From Aestuariimicrobium sp. p3-SID1156 (GTDB taxonomy: Bacteria; Actinomycetota; Actinomycetes; Propionibacteriales; Propionibacteriaceae), in NCBI RefSeq assembly GCF_025144225.1, contig NZ_JALXXB010000002.1, positions 186,001 through 250,000 on the forward strand: 64,000 nt of DNA, in the 5' to 3' direction. Below, one piece after another: positions 54,204-64,000 of this stretch (position 1 is the first letter of the stretch; each line of letters opens with the position of its first letter). The notes below the pieces were generated by a model. That model did not search any database, was not told the origin of the DNA, and was given only the letters and a program-made list of their open reading frames with translations. Both the position numbers and the translations under genes were made by a program.

Positions 54204-55186
54204 GCGAGATGGACAGCCAGGCGGGCAGGAGCGGTTCCTTGGTGGATGCGGCTGGCTTCGATGAGGGGGCGACCTGGCATTTCGGCAACCCGGTGGCCGA
54301 GCAGCGCGCCCTGCTGGCGGGCACCGGACTCGTGCAGCGCGGGCACCTCGGCGTCCTGAAGATCAGTGGGGCTGACCGGTTGGCGCTGCTGCACTCACTG
54401 ACCACCCAGTACTTCGAGGGACTGGCTCCCGGTGCTGCCGTGCAGTCGCTGGTGCTCTCCCCGCAGGGACACATCGAGCACGGCCTCACCGGCATCGACG
54501 ATGGAGAGGCCTTCTGGGCCGTGACCGAACCGGGTGCCGCTGAGGGGTTGGCCAGCTTCCTGACCCGGATGCGCTTCATGATGCGCGTCGAGGTCGAGGA
54601 GGTGACCGACCAGTTCGAGGTGCTGTGGGCCGGTGCGAAGGTCGACCTGGGCGAGGCGATGGCCTGGCCGGTTGGCTTCGCCAACGGACGCGAGGTGCTC
54701 TGGCCCCGCGAGCGTGACCTGCCCGCGCACACCCCCTCGGGCACCTGGGCCCTGGAGGCGCTGCGCATTGAGGCGGGCATTCCGCGGATCGGTCTGGACA
54801 CCGACCACAAGACCATCCCCAATGAGATCGGTCTCTGGGGAACCCATCTTGACAAGGGCTGTTACCGAGGGCAGGAGACGGTTGCCCGGGTCCACAACCT
54901 GGGGCGCCCGCCGCGCCGGTTGACCCGCCTGCTGCTCGACGGCTCGGTGGACGCGCTCCCGCAGGTCGGCGGGGAGGTGCTGCTCAACGGGCGTGCCGTG
55001 GGCGTCATGGGCTCTTCTGCCCGTCACCACGAGGATGGCCCGATCGGGCTGGCCCTGCTCAAGCGGGGCACCGACGTGGCCGCTGTCGTGATGGCGACCT
55101 GTGAGGATGACACCGAGGTTGCCGCCAGCCAGGAAGTGCTGGTGGACCCGGAGGTCGGTCTCCACATCCGGCCCAACCTGCGCTGA
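54200..55186 (+). CDS. ygfZ: YgfZ/GcvT folate-binding protein
   Basis: A 328-residue tetrahydrofolate-binding protein that supports Fe-S cluster assembly and repair. The YgfZ hallmark KGCYRGQETVARVHNLG is present (K-G-C-Y-x-G-Q-E), preceded by the GcvT-like fold (LKISGADRLALLHSLTTQYF, EALRIEAGIPRIGLDTD). Its ATG overlaps the nitrobindin-like stop. Confidence 0.93.
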   Translation: MSEMDSQAGRSGSLVDAAGFDEGATWHFGNPVAEQRALLAGTGLVQRGHLGVLKISGADRLALLHSLTTQYFEGLAPGAAVQSLVLSPQGHIEHGLTGIDDGEAFWAVTEPGAAEGLASFLTRMRFMMRVEVEEVTDQFEVLWAGAKVDLGEAMAWPVGFANGREVLWPRERDLPAHTPSGTWALEALRIEAGIPRIGLDTDHKTIPNEIGLWGTHLDKGCYRGQETVARVHNLGRPPRRLTRLLLDGSVDALPQVGGEVLLNGRAVGVMGSSARHHEDGPIGLALLKRGTDVAAVVMATCEDDTEVAASQEVLVDPEVGLHIRPNLR

Positions 55187-55232
55187 GTGGGGGCCGACCC
55201 TGCCGGTCATCGCGGGAGATAGTCTCGGGCGC

Positions 55233-56219
55233 ATGCGTGTTGAGATGTCGCCTGAGAATCCTGTTCTGGTCGAGGTCGTCCGCGGTGACCTGGTCGAGTG
55301 CCTGCACCGAGCCCGCGTGGCAGTGACCGCCCCAGACGGCAGTCTGATCGCCAGCCTCGGCGACGTCACCACGCCGATGTTCTCCCGCTCCTCGCTCAAG
55401 CCGGTGCAGACCATCGCGATGCTGCGCCACGGGCTCGACCTACGGGACGCGCTGCTGGCGCTCTCAGCAGCCTCGCACTCGGGTGAGAGCTACCACCTGG
55501 ACGGGGTCCGCGAGATCCTCTCCGGTGGTGGCCTGACTGTGGAAGCCCTGCAGAACACCCCCGACCTCCCGCTGGACGAGAAGGCCCGCAACACCTGGCT
55601 GCGCGAGGGCAAGGAGGCCACCTCACTGACGCAGAACTGCTCCGGCAAGCATGCCGCCATGCTGCGCACCTGCGTCCGCAACGGCTGGGACACCGCCAGC
55701 TACCTGGATCCGCAGCACCCGCTACAGCAGGCGATCGCCCAGACCGTCGACGAGTTCTGCGGCACCCACGATCCGGCCAGCACCGACGGCTGTGGGGCAC
55801 CACTGTTCGCCACCCCGCTGCAGGGTCTGGCCGGCGCCTTCGGTCGGATTGCCGGCGCCACCGAGGGCCATGAGAGGGCCATCGCCGACGCCTACCGCGC
55901 CCATCCCGAGTACCCCTCGGGCACGGGTCGTGACGACCTGCTGCTCCACCAGGCGGTGGAAGGGCTGGTCTGCAAGGGCGGGGCGGAGGCCTGTCTGGCG
56001 ATCGGCCTGGCCGATGGCCGCGGCATCGCGATCAAGATCGACGACGGTGCCGGCCGCGCGATCCTGCCCCTATCGGCGGCCATCCTGTCGATGATGGTGG
56101 AGGCCCCGGAACTGGAGGCGCACCTCACCCGGCCGGTGCTGGGCCATGGCCAGCCGGTGGGTGAGGTGCGCGTGGTCGACGGGGCACTCGAGCCCCTGGC
56201 GTCCGCTCTCAGCCGTTGA
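55233..56219 (+). CDS. Type II-like asparaginase (PF06089)
   Basis: A 328-residue protein matching the L-asparaginase II family found in Rhizobium and actinobacteria, which is unrelated to the E. coli enzymes. It shows VEVVRGDLVECLHRARVAV, the SRSSLKPVQTIAML and NCSGKHAAMLRTC motifs with the catalytic Ser/Lys/Cys residues, and STDGCGAPLFATPLQGLA. It hydrolyses asparagine to aspartate and ammonia. ATG 55233 or 55245 is the start. Confidence 0.9.
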   Translation: MRVEMSPENPVLVEVVRGDLVECLHRARVAVTAPDGSLIASLGDVTTPMFSRSSLKPVQTIAMLRHGLDLRDALLALSAASHSGESYHLDGVREILSGGGLTVEALQNTPDLPLDEKARNTWLREGKEATSLTQNCSGKHAAMLRTCVRNGWDTASYLDPQHPLQQAIAQTVDEFCGTHDPASTDGCGAPLFATPLQGLAGAFGRIAGATEGHERAIADAYRAHPEYPSGTGRDDLLLHQAVEGLVCKGGAEACLAIGLADGRGIAIKIDDGAGRAILPLSAAILSMMVEAPELEAHLTRPVLGHGQPVGEVRVVDGALEPLASALSR

Positions 56220-56231
56220 GTGAGGTGACGA

Positions 56232-57209
56232 TCAGGCGGTGACGATGGTGAGGGTGTTCAACTGGACCCGGTTGAACACCCAGGCCCAGCCGTTGTAGTC
56301 ACGCAGGTTGATGCAGCCATGCGACCCGCCGCGGCTGTTGTTCCAGCCGATCTGGGCGAAGTCTGCGGAGTAGTGGAAGGCCTCGCCGCCGGAAAAGTAC
56401 AGCGCATTCGGCATGGCCACGTTGTACAGGTTGCTCCACTCCTTGGCGTTCTTGCGGAAGATGCGCCACTGGCCATTGCGGGTGGGGGTCGAGTTGGCGC
56501 CGAAACGGCCGTCAAGCACCTTGAGGACGCGGCCACTCTCGAGATAGTAGACCTTGCGCTTGGACTGGTCGGCGCACAGCACCTTGGCCTCGTCATCGCA
56601 ACGCGGGTCCAGGCCGTATTTGCGCACGTCGGCGCTGGCGGTGTTGTACTCGGCGTAGGAAACGCGCAGCTGGTGGTAGGTGGCGAAGGTGGCGACACCG
56701 GTCAGGGGCAGGCCGTAACCGGACTGCCAGGCCTTCACCGTGGCGACGGTGGCCGAGCCGTAGTAGCCGGTGTAGCCGCTGGTGCCGATGTAGCCCAGAC
56801 GACGCAGCCAGCCCTGCACCTGGTAGGCGTAGTGGCCCTGGGTGCCGTACTTGGCAAAGACGGTCTGGCCGCGGTAGAGGCTGAGCAGCTTGTCCAGAGT
56901 GGGCTGGTTGACGACCCCGGTGATCGGCAGCCCGACGTGACGCTGGAACATGCGCACCTTGTCAGCGGTCAGGTTGCCGTAGTAGCCGGTGTAGCCCGAG
57001 CTGTCGATGTAGCCCAGGTTCCGCAGGACGCCCTGCACCTGCCAGGCGTAGTGGCCGGTGGTGCCGATGGTGGCCAGAACGGTGGTGTCTGCGTCGGTGG
57101 CAGGGGCCGGGGCCGGAGTGACCGCCTGGGCGGGGGGCTGGGCGAGGGCGCCGCCGACCGCGAGTGCGGCGGCGGTGACCAGGGTGGCGAGGCGTCGAGT
57201 GCTGCGCAT
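56232..57209 (-). CDS. L,D-transpeptidase with two peptidoglycan-binding domains
   Basis: A 325-residue secreted protein. Signal peptide: LATLVTAAALAVGGALA, cleaved near AQA. Two tandem PG_binding_1 repeats follow (GHYAWQVQGVLRNLGYIDSS and GHYAYQVQGWLRRLGYIGTS). The YkuD catalytic domain has FHYSADFAQIGWN, then GGSHGCINLRDYNG with the nucleophilic Cys. It forms 3-3 cross-links or anchors proteins in the wall. The stop lies 12 bp from the convergent asparaginase stop. The 149 bp upstream to typA show no recognised riboswitch. Confidence 0.93.
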   Translation of the reverse strand: MRSTRRLATLVTAAALAVGGALAQPPAQAVTPAPAPATDADTTVLATIGTTGHYAWQVQGVLRNLGYIDSSGYTGYYGNLTADKVRMFQRHVGLPITGVVNQPTLDKLLSLYRGQTVFAKYGTQGHYAYQVQGWLRRLGYIGTSGYTGYYGSATVATVKAWQSGYGLPLTGVATFATYHQLRVSYAEYNTASADVRKYGLDPRCDDEAKVLCADQSKRKVYYLESGRVLKVLDGRFGANSTPTRNGQWRIFRKNAKEWSNLYNVAMPNALYFSGGEAFHYSADFAQIGWNNSRGGSHGCINLRDYNGWAWVFNRVQLNTLTIVTA

Positions 57210-57358
57210 GGTCAGGGTCCCTTCGGGAAGGTCGCCCGCGGTGCGGGCCGGTCGTTCATGAATACGTCGCAGGGGGGTCAGTGGTTGCCTCCCCCGGGCA
57301 GGGATTGTGTGTGGCTTTTCGCTCAGCCTGCTGTTCGCTCAACCCTTCTGGGCCTGCA

Positions 57359-59221
57359 TCAACTCTGCTTGGCCTTGTTGCGCAGCTTGGCGCGGTCGTT
57401 GGCCGACAGCGCCACCTTGCGGATGCGGACGTCGGTCGGGGTGACCTCAAGGCATTCGTCGCCGGCGCAGAACTCCAGCGCCTGCTCCATGTTCAGCAGC
57501 TTCGGCGGGATCAGCCGCTCCAGCTCGTCGCCGGTGGAGGAGCGCACGTTGGTGAGCTTCTTCTCCTTGGTGGGGTTGACGTCCATGTCGTCGGCACGGG
57601 AGTTCTCGCCCACGATCATGCCCTCGTAGACCGCGGCACCCGGCCCCACGAACAGGGTGCCGCGTTCCTGCAGGTTGAACAGGGCGTAGCTGGTGACCAC
57701 GCCGGTGCGGTCGGCGACCAGGGACCCGGTCGGACGCGTGCGGATCTCACCCACCCACGGCTGGTAGGAGTCGAAGACGTGGTGCATCATTCCGGTGCCG
57801 CGAGTCTCGGTGAGGAATTCGTTGCGGAAGCCGATCAGGCCGCGGGCGGGGACCAGGTATTCCAGGCGGACCCAGCCCGTGCCGTGGTTGACCATCTGCT
57901 CCAGGCGGCCCTTGCGCAGGCCCATCAGCTGGGTGACCACGCCCAGGTGGTCCTCAGGGACGTCGACGGTCAGCTTCTCGACCGGCTCGTGCAGCTTGCC
58001 GTCGACGGTCTTGGTGACGACCTGCGGCTTGCCGACGGTCAGCTCGAAGGACTCTCGACGCATCATCTCGACCAGCACGGCCAGCTGGAGCTCGCCGCGG
58101 CCCTGCACCTCCCAGGTGTCGGGCCGGTCGGTGGTGTTGACGCGGATGGAGACGTTGCCAACCAGCTCCTGGTCGAGGCGGGCCTTCACCAGGCGGGCGG
58201 TGAGGTTCTTGCCCGACTTGCCGGCCAGCGGGGAGGTGTTGATGCCGATGGTCATCGAGATGGAGGGCTCGTCGACGTTGATCAGCGGCAGCGGCTTGGG
58301 GTTCTCGGGGTCGGAGAGGGTCTCGCCAATGGTGATGTCGGGGATGCCCGCGATCGCGACGATGTCGCCGGGGCCGGCCACCTCGGCGGGCTTGCGCTCC
58401 AGGGCATCGGTCATGAGCAGCTCGGTCAGCTTGACGGTGCTGATGGTGCCGTCCTTCTTGCACCAGGCCACCTGCTGGCCGCGACGCATTTCGCCCTCGA
58501 TGACACGGCACAGTGCCAAGCGCCCGAGGTAGGGGGAGGAGTCGAGGTTGGTGACGTGGGCCTGCAGCACGGCGCCCTCGGTGTAGGAGGGGGCCGGGAT
58601 GGTCTCCATGATCGTCTCGAACAGCGGCTCCAGGTTCTCGCTGTCGGGCATCTGGCCGTTGCCGGGCTGGTTGCGCGAGGCGCGCCCGGCCTTCGCGGAG
58701 GCGAAGACGACCGGGAAGTCCAGAGCAGCGGCGTCCTCGGAATCGTCGACCAGGTCCATGAACAACTCATAGGTCTCGTCGACGACCTCGCTGATGCGGG
58801 CATCGGGACGGTCGACCTTGTTAACCACGACGATGATCGGCAGGCCCTTGGCCAAGGCCTTGCGGAGCACGAAACGGGTCTGGGGGAGTGGGCCCTCGGA
58901 GGCGTCCACCAGCAGCACCACGCCGTCGACCATCTCCAGGCCGCGCTCGACCTCCCCACCGAAGTCAGCGTGACCCGGCGTGTCGATGATGTTGATGGTG
59001 ACCGGGGTGCCGTTGATGGTGTGCTTGACGGCGGTGTTCTTCGCGAGGATGGTGATGCCCTTCTCGCGCTCCAGATCCATCGAGTCCATCACGCGGTTGT
59101 CGACATCGGAACCCTCGCGGAAGGCTCCGGACTGCCAGAGCATGGCGTCCACCATCGTCGTCTTGCCATGGTCGACGTGGGCGATGATGGCGACATTGCG
59201 CAGGTCGTCGCGTGTGGGCAT
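57359..59221 (-). CDS. typA: Ribosome-associated GTPase TypA/BipA
   Basis: A 620-residue translational GTPase. G1 [16 protein letters not shown]2 in [14 protein letters not shown]3 [14 protein letters not shown] and G4 [14 protein letters not shown] are all present. A unique C-terminal domain ([20 protein letters not shown]) follows. BipA assists large-subunit assembly under stress or cold. ATG 59221 gives the correct N-terminus ([15 protein letters not shown]). It is divergent from the DUF3151 gene. Confidence 0.96.
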   Translation of the reverse strand: MPTRDDLRNVAIIAHVDHGKTTMVDAMLWQSGAFREGSDVDNRVMDSMDLEREKGITILAKNTAVKHTINGTPVTINIIDTPGHADFGGEVERGLEMVDGVVLLVDASEGPLPQTRFVLRKALAKGLPIIVVVNKVDRPDARISEVVDETYELFMDLVDDSEDAAALDFPVVFASAKAGRASRNQPGNGQMPDSENLEPLFETIMETIPAPSYTEGAVLQAHVTNLDSSPYLGRLALCRVIEGEMRRGQQVAWCKKDGTISTVKLTELLMTDALERKPAEVAGPGDIVAIAGIPDITIGETLSDPENPKPLPLINVDEPSISMTIGINTSPLAGKSGKNLTARLVKARLDQELVGNVSIRVNTTDRPDTWEVQGRGELQLAVLVEMMRRESFELTVGKPQVVTKTVDGKLHEPVEKLTVDVPEDHLGVVTQLMGLRKGRLEQMVNHGTGWVRLEYLVPARGLIGFRNEFLTETRGTGMMHHVFDSYQPWVGEIRTRPTGSLVADRTGVVTSYALFNLQERGTLFVGPGAAVYEGMIVGENSRADDMDVNPTKEKKLTNVRSSTGDELERLIPPKLLNMEQALEFCAGDECLEVTPTDVRIRKVALSANDRAKLRNKAKQS

Positions 59222-59421
59222 GCAGGGGCTCGCTTTCAGAGGGCACGCGGGCGCTGGGTGTGATGGGGTCCCGTCACGGACCCAACCCCACGTCCCGGAA
59301 CCAACCAGGGGAGCAGGCCTCCGCACCTGGACAGGGCAACTGTACGCGCCACCCCCGTGCCGCGCCCAATCGTCGGGAAGGGCTCCATGGTGCCGGCGGA
59401 CCGGCCCGCTACCATGTGCCC

Positions 59422-59874
59422 ATGGCCGGACCCGAGACCCACCCCAACCTGATGGCATCCGAAGGCAAGCCAACCCGCCTGCCCGAGGACCCCGCCTTCG
59501 ACGCGCTCGTCGAGCGTGGACGCGCGGACTTCTACTCGGTCCTGCGAGAGTTCCCGGCCTCCTCGCTGTGCTGGGCGATCCTGGCCGAGGGGTCCCTGTA
59601 CACCGGGACGCCCGAGGCCGACGTCGCGGCCTATGCCTATGCCCGCACCGGCTACCACCGTGGTCTGGACGCCCTGCGGCGTTCGGGCTGGAAGGGGTCG
59701 GGGCCGATCCCCTTCGACCATGAACCGAACCACGGCTTCCTGCGGTGCCTGTGGGCGCTGACCGTCGCCGCCGAGCGTATCGGGGACGAGGAGGAGGCGC
59801 TGCGCTGCGCCCAATTCCTGCGCGACTCCACCGAGGAGGGCTACCAGGACCTCAGCCAGGAGGATTTCCGCTGA
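59422..59874 (+). CDS. DUF3151 family protein
   Basis: A 150-residue conserved actinobacterial protein (DUF3151). It contains [40 protein letters not shown] and [17 protein letters not shown]. Its helical repeats resemble a TPR-like fold; the function is unknown. It is next to purA, as in Mycobacterium tuberculosis, which supports the annotation. ATG 59422 is preferred over GTG 59416. Confidence 0.9.
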   Translation: MAGPETHPNLMASEGKPTRLPEDPAFDALVERGRADFYSVLREFPASSLCWAILAEGSLYTGTPEADVAAYAYARTGYHRGLDALRRSGWKGSGPIPFDHEPNHGFLRCLWALTVAAERIGDEEEALRCAQFLRDSTEEGYQDLSQEDFR

Positions 59875-59922
59875 GGGCAGAAGTTCGCGGCGGGTCCTCG
59901 AACTCCACGTAACGATCGCATC

Positions 59923-59946
59923 CCAGCCCGGCCCTCGCCGGGCTGG
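59923..59946 (+). terminator. Terminator hairpin after DUF3151 gene
   Basis: CCAGCCCGG (59923-59931) and CCGGGCTGG (59938-59946) form a perfect 9-bp stem with a 6-nt loop, 48 bp after the DUF3151 stop and 56 bp before purA. It probably separates the two transcripts. Confidence 0.6.
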
Positions 59947-59972
59947 TGGCGTCCGAGGTGGCCTATGGTTGA

Positions 59973-61289
<1,317 letters not shown>

Positions 61290-61409
61290 ACGCTCAACAC
61301 ACCAGCAGAGTCTGAGAGGGTTCCCCGTGGACCGTCAGATCTGCGGTCAGGGCTCACCCGGTCGCGGGCGTGGACGGCTGCCCAAGCTCAGCAGCACTAG
61401 GCTGGACGC

Positions 61410-62720
61410 GTGACTGAGACTGTGCCGCCCACGTCCGTTCCGAACGACCTGTCCGTCCTCGTCATCGGCTCCGGGGGACGCGAGCATGCCCTGGCCCGCG
61501 CGATCGCCGCCGACCCCTCGGTCAGCGCCGTGCACGTCGCTCCCGGCAACCCGGGCACCGCGTCCTTCGCCACCAACCACCCGGTCTCCATCACCGACCC
61601 GGACGCCGTCGCCGCGCTCGCCAGCCAGCTCGGTGCCGACCTGGTCGTCGTCGGGCCGGAGGCGCCGCTGGTCGCCGGGGTCGCGGACGCCGTGCGGAAA
61701 GCGGGGATCGCCTGCTTCGGGGCGTCCCAGCAGGCGGCGAAGCTGGAGGGCTCGAAAGTCTTCGCGAAGGAAGTGATGGCCGCCGCCGGTGTGCCCACCG
61801 CCCAGAGCCGCTACTGCACCACGCCCGAGGAGGTCGAGGCTGCACTGGAGGAGTTCGGCGCCCCGCACGTGGTGAAGGACGACGGACTGGCTGCCGGCAA
61901 GGGTGTGGTGGTCACCGACGACGAGCAGGAGGCACTCGAGCACGCCGCCGGTTGCCAGGCCGTGGTCGTGGAGGAGTACCTCAAGGGTCCCGAGGTCAGC
62001 CTCTTCGTGATCACCGACGGTGAGACCGCGCTGGCGATGCAGCCGGCCCAGGACTTCAAGCGGGTCGGTGATGAGGACGAGGGCCCCAACACCGGCGGGA
62101 TGGGCGCCTACTCGCCGCTGCCGTGGGCCCCGAAGGACCTCCAGCAGCGGGTACTCGATGAGGTTGCGCTGCCCACCCTGGCCGAGATGCGCCGCCGCGG
62201 GACGCCCTTCACCGGCCTGCTGTACTGCGGTCTTGCGCTGACTGACAAGGGCATTCGGGTCATCGAGTTCAATGCCCGCTTCGGGGACCCGGAGACCCAG
62301 GCGCTGATGGCCCTGGTCGATTCCCCGATGGGGGAGGTGCTCTACCGCGCCGCCACCGGAACCCTGGCCGAGCTCGGCGAGCTGCGCTGGCGTGACGAGT
62401 ACGCGGTGACCGTCGTGCTCGCCGCCGACGGCTACCCGGGTGAACCGGAGAAGGGCGGGCGCATCGAGCTCCCCGAGGACACCGAGGATGCGTGGACCAT
62501 CCAGGCTGGGACCGCCCTTGACGCAAAGGGCAACCTGGTCGCCGACGGCGGTCGCGTCCTCGCCGTGGTCGGACGCGGCAAGGACCTGCGTACCGCCCGC
62601 GGAGCCGCCTACACCCATGCCGGAGCCATCGACTTCCCGACCGGTTTCCACCGCTACGACATTGCCGAGAAGGCAGCCGTCGAGCAGATCGAGAACAGCT
62701 ATTCCGAGGAGCAGCAGTGA
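61410..62720 (+). CDS. purD: Phosphoribosylamine-glycine ligase
   Basis: A 436-residue ATP-grasp enzyme for the second step of purine synthesis. N-terminal: SVLVIGSGGREHALARAIAA. ATP-grasp: HVVKDDGLAAGKGVVVTDDE and EEYLKGPEVSLFVITDG. C-terminal: GLLYCGLALTDKGIRVIEFN and RFGDPETQALMALV. It starts at GTG 61410. The stop overlaps the purB start (GTGA). Confidence 0.97.
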   Translation: MTETVPPTSVPNDLSVLVIGSGGREHALARAIAADPSVSAVHVAPGNPGTASFATNHPVSITDPDAVAALASQLGADLVVVGPEAPLVAGVADAVRKAGIACFGASQQAAKLEGSKVFAKEVMAAAGVPTAQSRYCTTPEEVEAALEEFGAPHVVKDDGLAAGKGVVVTDDEQEALEHAAGCQAVVVEEYLKGPEVSLFVITDGETALAMQPAQDFKRVGDEDEGPNTGGMGAYSPLPWAPKDLQQRVLDEVALPTLAEMRRRGTPFTGLLYCGLALTDKGIRVIEFNARFGDPETQALMALVDSPMGEVLYRAATGTLAELGELRWRDEYAVTVVLAADGYPGEPEKGGRIELPEDTEDAWTIQAGTALDAKGNLVADGGRVLAVVGRGKDLRTARGAAYTHAGAIDFPTGFHRYDIAEKAAVEQIENSYSEEQQ

Positions 62721-64000
62721 GCGTCCCCAATGTCCTGGCCAACCGCTATGCCTCGGAGCAGATGCGAACGATCTGGAGCCCGGAGCACAAGATCGTCGCC
62801 GAGCGCCGGCTGTGGCTCGCGGTCATCGAGGCCCAGCGCGACCTCGGCGTCGACTTCGGCGGGGACGACCCCGACCAGGTGCTGGCCGACTACCGCCGGG
62901 TGATCGACCAGGTGGACCTCGACTCCATCAATGAGCGCGAGCGGGTCACCCGCCACGACGTCAAGGCGCGCATCGAGGAGTTCAACGCGCTCGCCGGGCA
63001 CGAACACGTCCACAAGGGCATGACCAGCCGCGACCTCACCGAGAACGTCGAGCAGATGCAGGTGCTGGCGTCCCTGAAGCTGGTGCGCGAGCGCATCATC
63101 GCCGCGCTGGCGCTGCTGGCCGACATCGCCGCGCGCTACTGCGACCAGGCCATCGCCGGACGCTCGCACAATGTGGCCGCGCAGATCACCACCCTCGGCA
63201 AGCGTTTCGCGACCGCCACCGACGAGCTGCTGGTCGCCGAGCAGCGCGTCCGGGAGCTGATCGACCGCTACCCGGCGCGCGGCATCAAGGGGCCGGTCGG
63301 CACCTCCCAGGACATGCTCGACCTGCTCGGCGGCGATGAGGACAAGCTCGCCGAACTCGAGCAGCGGATCGCCGAGCACCTCGGTTTCGCCCATGTGCTG
63401 ACCTCCACCGGGCAGGTCTACCCGCGCTCGCTGGACTACGACGTGGTCACCGCGCTGGCACAGGTCGTCGCGGCGCCCTCGAATGTGGCGACCTCGATTC
63501 GGCTGATGGCCGGCCACGAGTTGGTCACCGAGGGCTTCAAGCCCGGCCAGGTCGGATCCTCGGCGATGCCGCACAAGATGAACACCCGGTCGTGTGAGCG
63601 GGTGAATGGCCTGTCGGTGATCGTGCGCGGCTACGTGTCGATGGTCGGAGAACTCGCCGGTGACCAGTGGAACGAGGGCGATGTGTCCTGTTCGGTGGTG
63701 CGTCGTGTCGCGCTCCCGGATGCCTTCTTCGCGGTGGATGGGCTCTTCGAGACCTTCCTGACGGTGCTGTCCGACTTCGGGGCTTTCCCGGCGGTGATCG
63801 AGGCCGAGTTGGCCCGGTACCTGCCCTTCCTGACCACCACCAAGGTGCTGATGGCAGCCGTCCGCAAGGGCGTGGGACGCGAGCAAGCGCACGAGGCGAT
63901 CAAGGAGCACGCCGTGGCCGTGGCGCTGGCGATGCGCGAGTCCGGGGCGTCCAATGACCTGGTCGAGCGACTCGCCGCCGACTCGCGCCTGGGGCTGAGC
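62717..64000 (+). CDS. purB: Adenylosuccinate lyase, partial (3' end outside window)
   Basis: The first 428 residues of PurB are present; the frame continues past the right edge. Motifs: FNALAGHEHVHKGMTSRDLT with catalytic His and Ser/Thr region, AGRSHNVAAQITTLGKRFA, and the fumarase-superfamily signature GSSAMPHKMN. It releases fumarate from adenylosuccinate and SAICAR. It starts at GTG 62717, overlapping the purD stop. Confidence 0.95.
   Translation, partial: MSVPNVLANRYASEQMRTIWSPEHKIVAERRLWLAVIEAQRDLGVDFGGDDPDQVLADYRRVIDQVDLDSINERERVTRHDVKARIEEFNALAGHEHVHKGMTSRDLTENVEQMQVLASLKLVRERIIAALALLADIAARYCDQAIAGRSHNVAAQITTLGKRFATATDELLVAEQRVRELIDRYPARGIKGPVGTSQDMLDLLGGDEDKLAELEQRIAEHLGFAHVLTSTGQVYPRSLDYDVVTALAQVVAAPSNVATSIRLMAGHELVTEGFKPGQVGSSAMPHKMNTRSCERVNGLSVIVRGYVSMVGELAGDQWNEGDVSCSVVRRVALPDAFFAVDGLFETFLTVLSDFGAFPAVIEAELARYLPFLTTTKVLMAAVRKGVGREQAHEAIKEHAVAVALAMRESGASNDLVERLAADSRLGLS

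Noticed and set aside
57210..57330. Possible c-di-AMP (ydaO-type) riboswitch before the L,D-transpeptidase gene
   Set aside because: A GGGGGAGG stretch is present and the gene type fits, but the conserved CCGACAGCTAACCTCGTAGG-type 3' block is missing.

Overview
This 64 kb window is chromosomal DNA from a high-GC actinobacterium, most likely of the Propionibacteriales (Propionibacteriaceae-like). The support is very GC-rich third codon positions, the actinobacterial ribosomal protein bS22, mycothiol enzymes (mycothione reductase, a MshD-like acetyltransferase), YkoEDC thiamine transport, DUF3151 next to purA, and the order glutaredoxin-rex-hemD-PGM-TlpA-CcdA-ResB-CcsB, which resembles the mycobacterial locus. 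I cannot name the genus.

Layout. 1-2.9 kb: a phosphatase fragment, a small DUF6767 protein, and a TetR regulator facing a GAP-family membrane protein across two near-identical palindromes; then a decayed surface-protein gene. 2.9-5.2 kb: an inserted type II restriction-modification module, an m5C methyltransferase with an NgoMIV-type endonuclease (probable site GCCGGC), plus an opposed small protein. 5.2-11.2 kb: an efflux pump, oxidoreductases, a formamidase remnant and a secreted glucuronyl C5-epimerase-like protein. 11.2-15.7 kb: a TPP riboswitch-led ykoE-ykoD-ykoC operon ending in an uncharacterised P-loop kinase, then mutY. 15.7-17.0 kb: an AbiEi/DUF559 gene bracketed by two copies of a long perfect palindrome. 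17-23.6 kb: disA, radA, amtB and conserved proteins. 23.7-28.5 kb: proline metabolism (ProDH, proC), asd and bS22. 28.5-36 kb: redox and cytochrome c biogenesis (grx, rex, hemD, PGM/tlpA, ccdA, resB, ccsB). 36-42.7 kb: a membrane-tethered sigma factor fusion, mycothione reductase and a GH3 lipoprotein. 42.8-51.4 kb: a phosphate island (pstSCAB with a PHO box, a MutT1-like protein, ppk1, a mshD-like gene). 51.5-59.9 kb: envelope and translation housekeeping (dtd, ygfZ, an L,D-transpeptidase, typA). 60-64 kb: purA, purD and purB (cut by the window edge).

How the genes work together. Many neighbours overlap by ATGA, GTGA or TGATG junctions, implying translational coupling: methyltransferase/endonuclease; ykoC/kinase; isomerase/ProDH/CPBP; asd/proC; ccdA/resB/ccsB; mtr/GH3; pstC/pstA; ppk/mutT; nitrobindin/ygfZ; purD/purB. 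Regulation readable in the DNA includes a TPP riboswitch, an 18-bp Rex operator upstream of rex, 11-bp PHO direct repeats upstream of pstS, and a strong hairpin between pstS and pstC.

The most unusual items are the one-piece sigma factor-transmembrane-GerMN-Gmad2 protein; the PGM-TlpA open frame created by a run of seven G at what looks like a former GTGA gene junction; the palindrome-flanked AbiEi/DUF559 gene; the riboswitch-linked unknown kinase; and a TAG codon just before a plausible C-terminal tail in the C5-epimerase gene.
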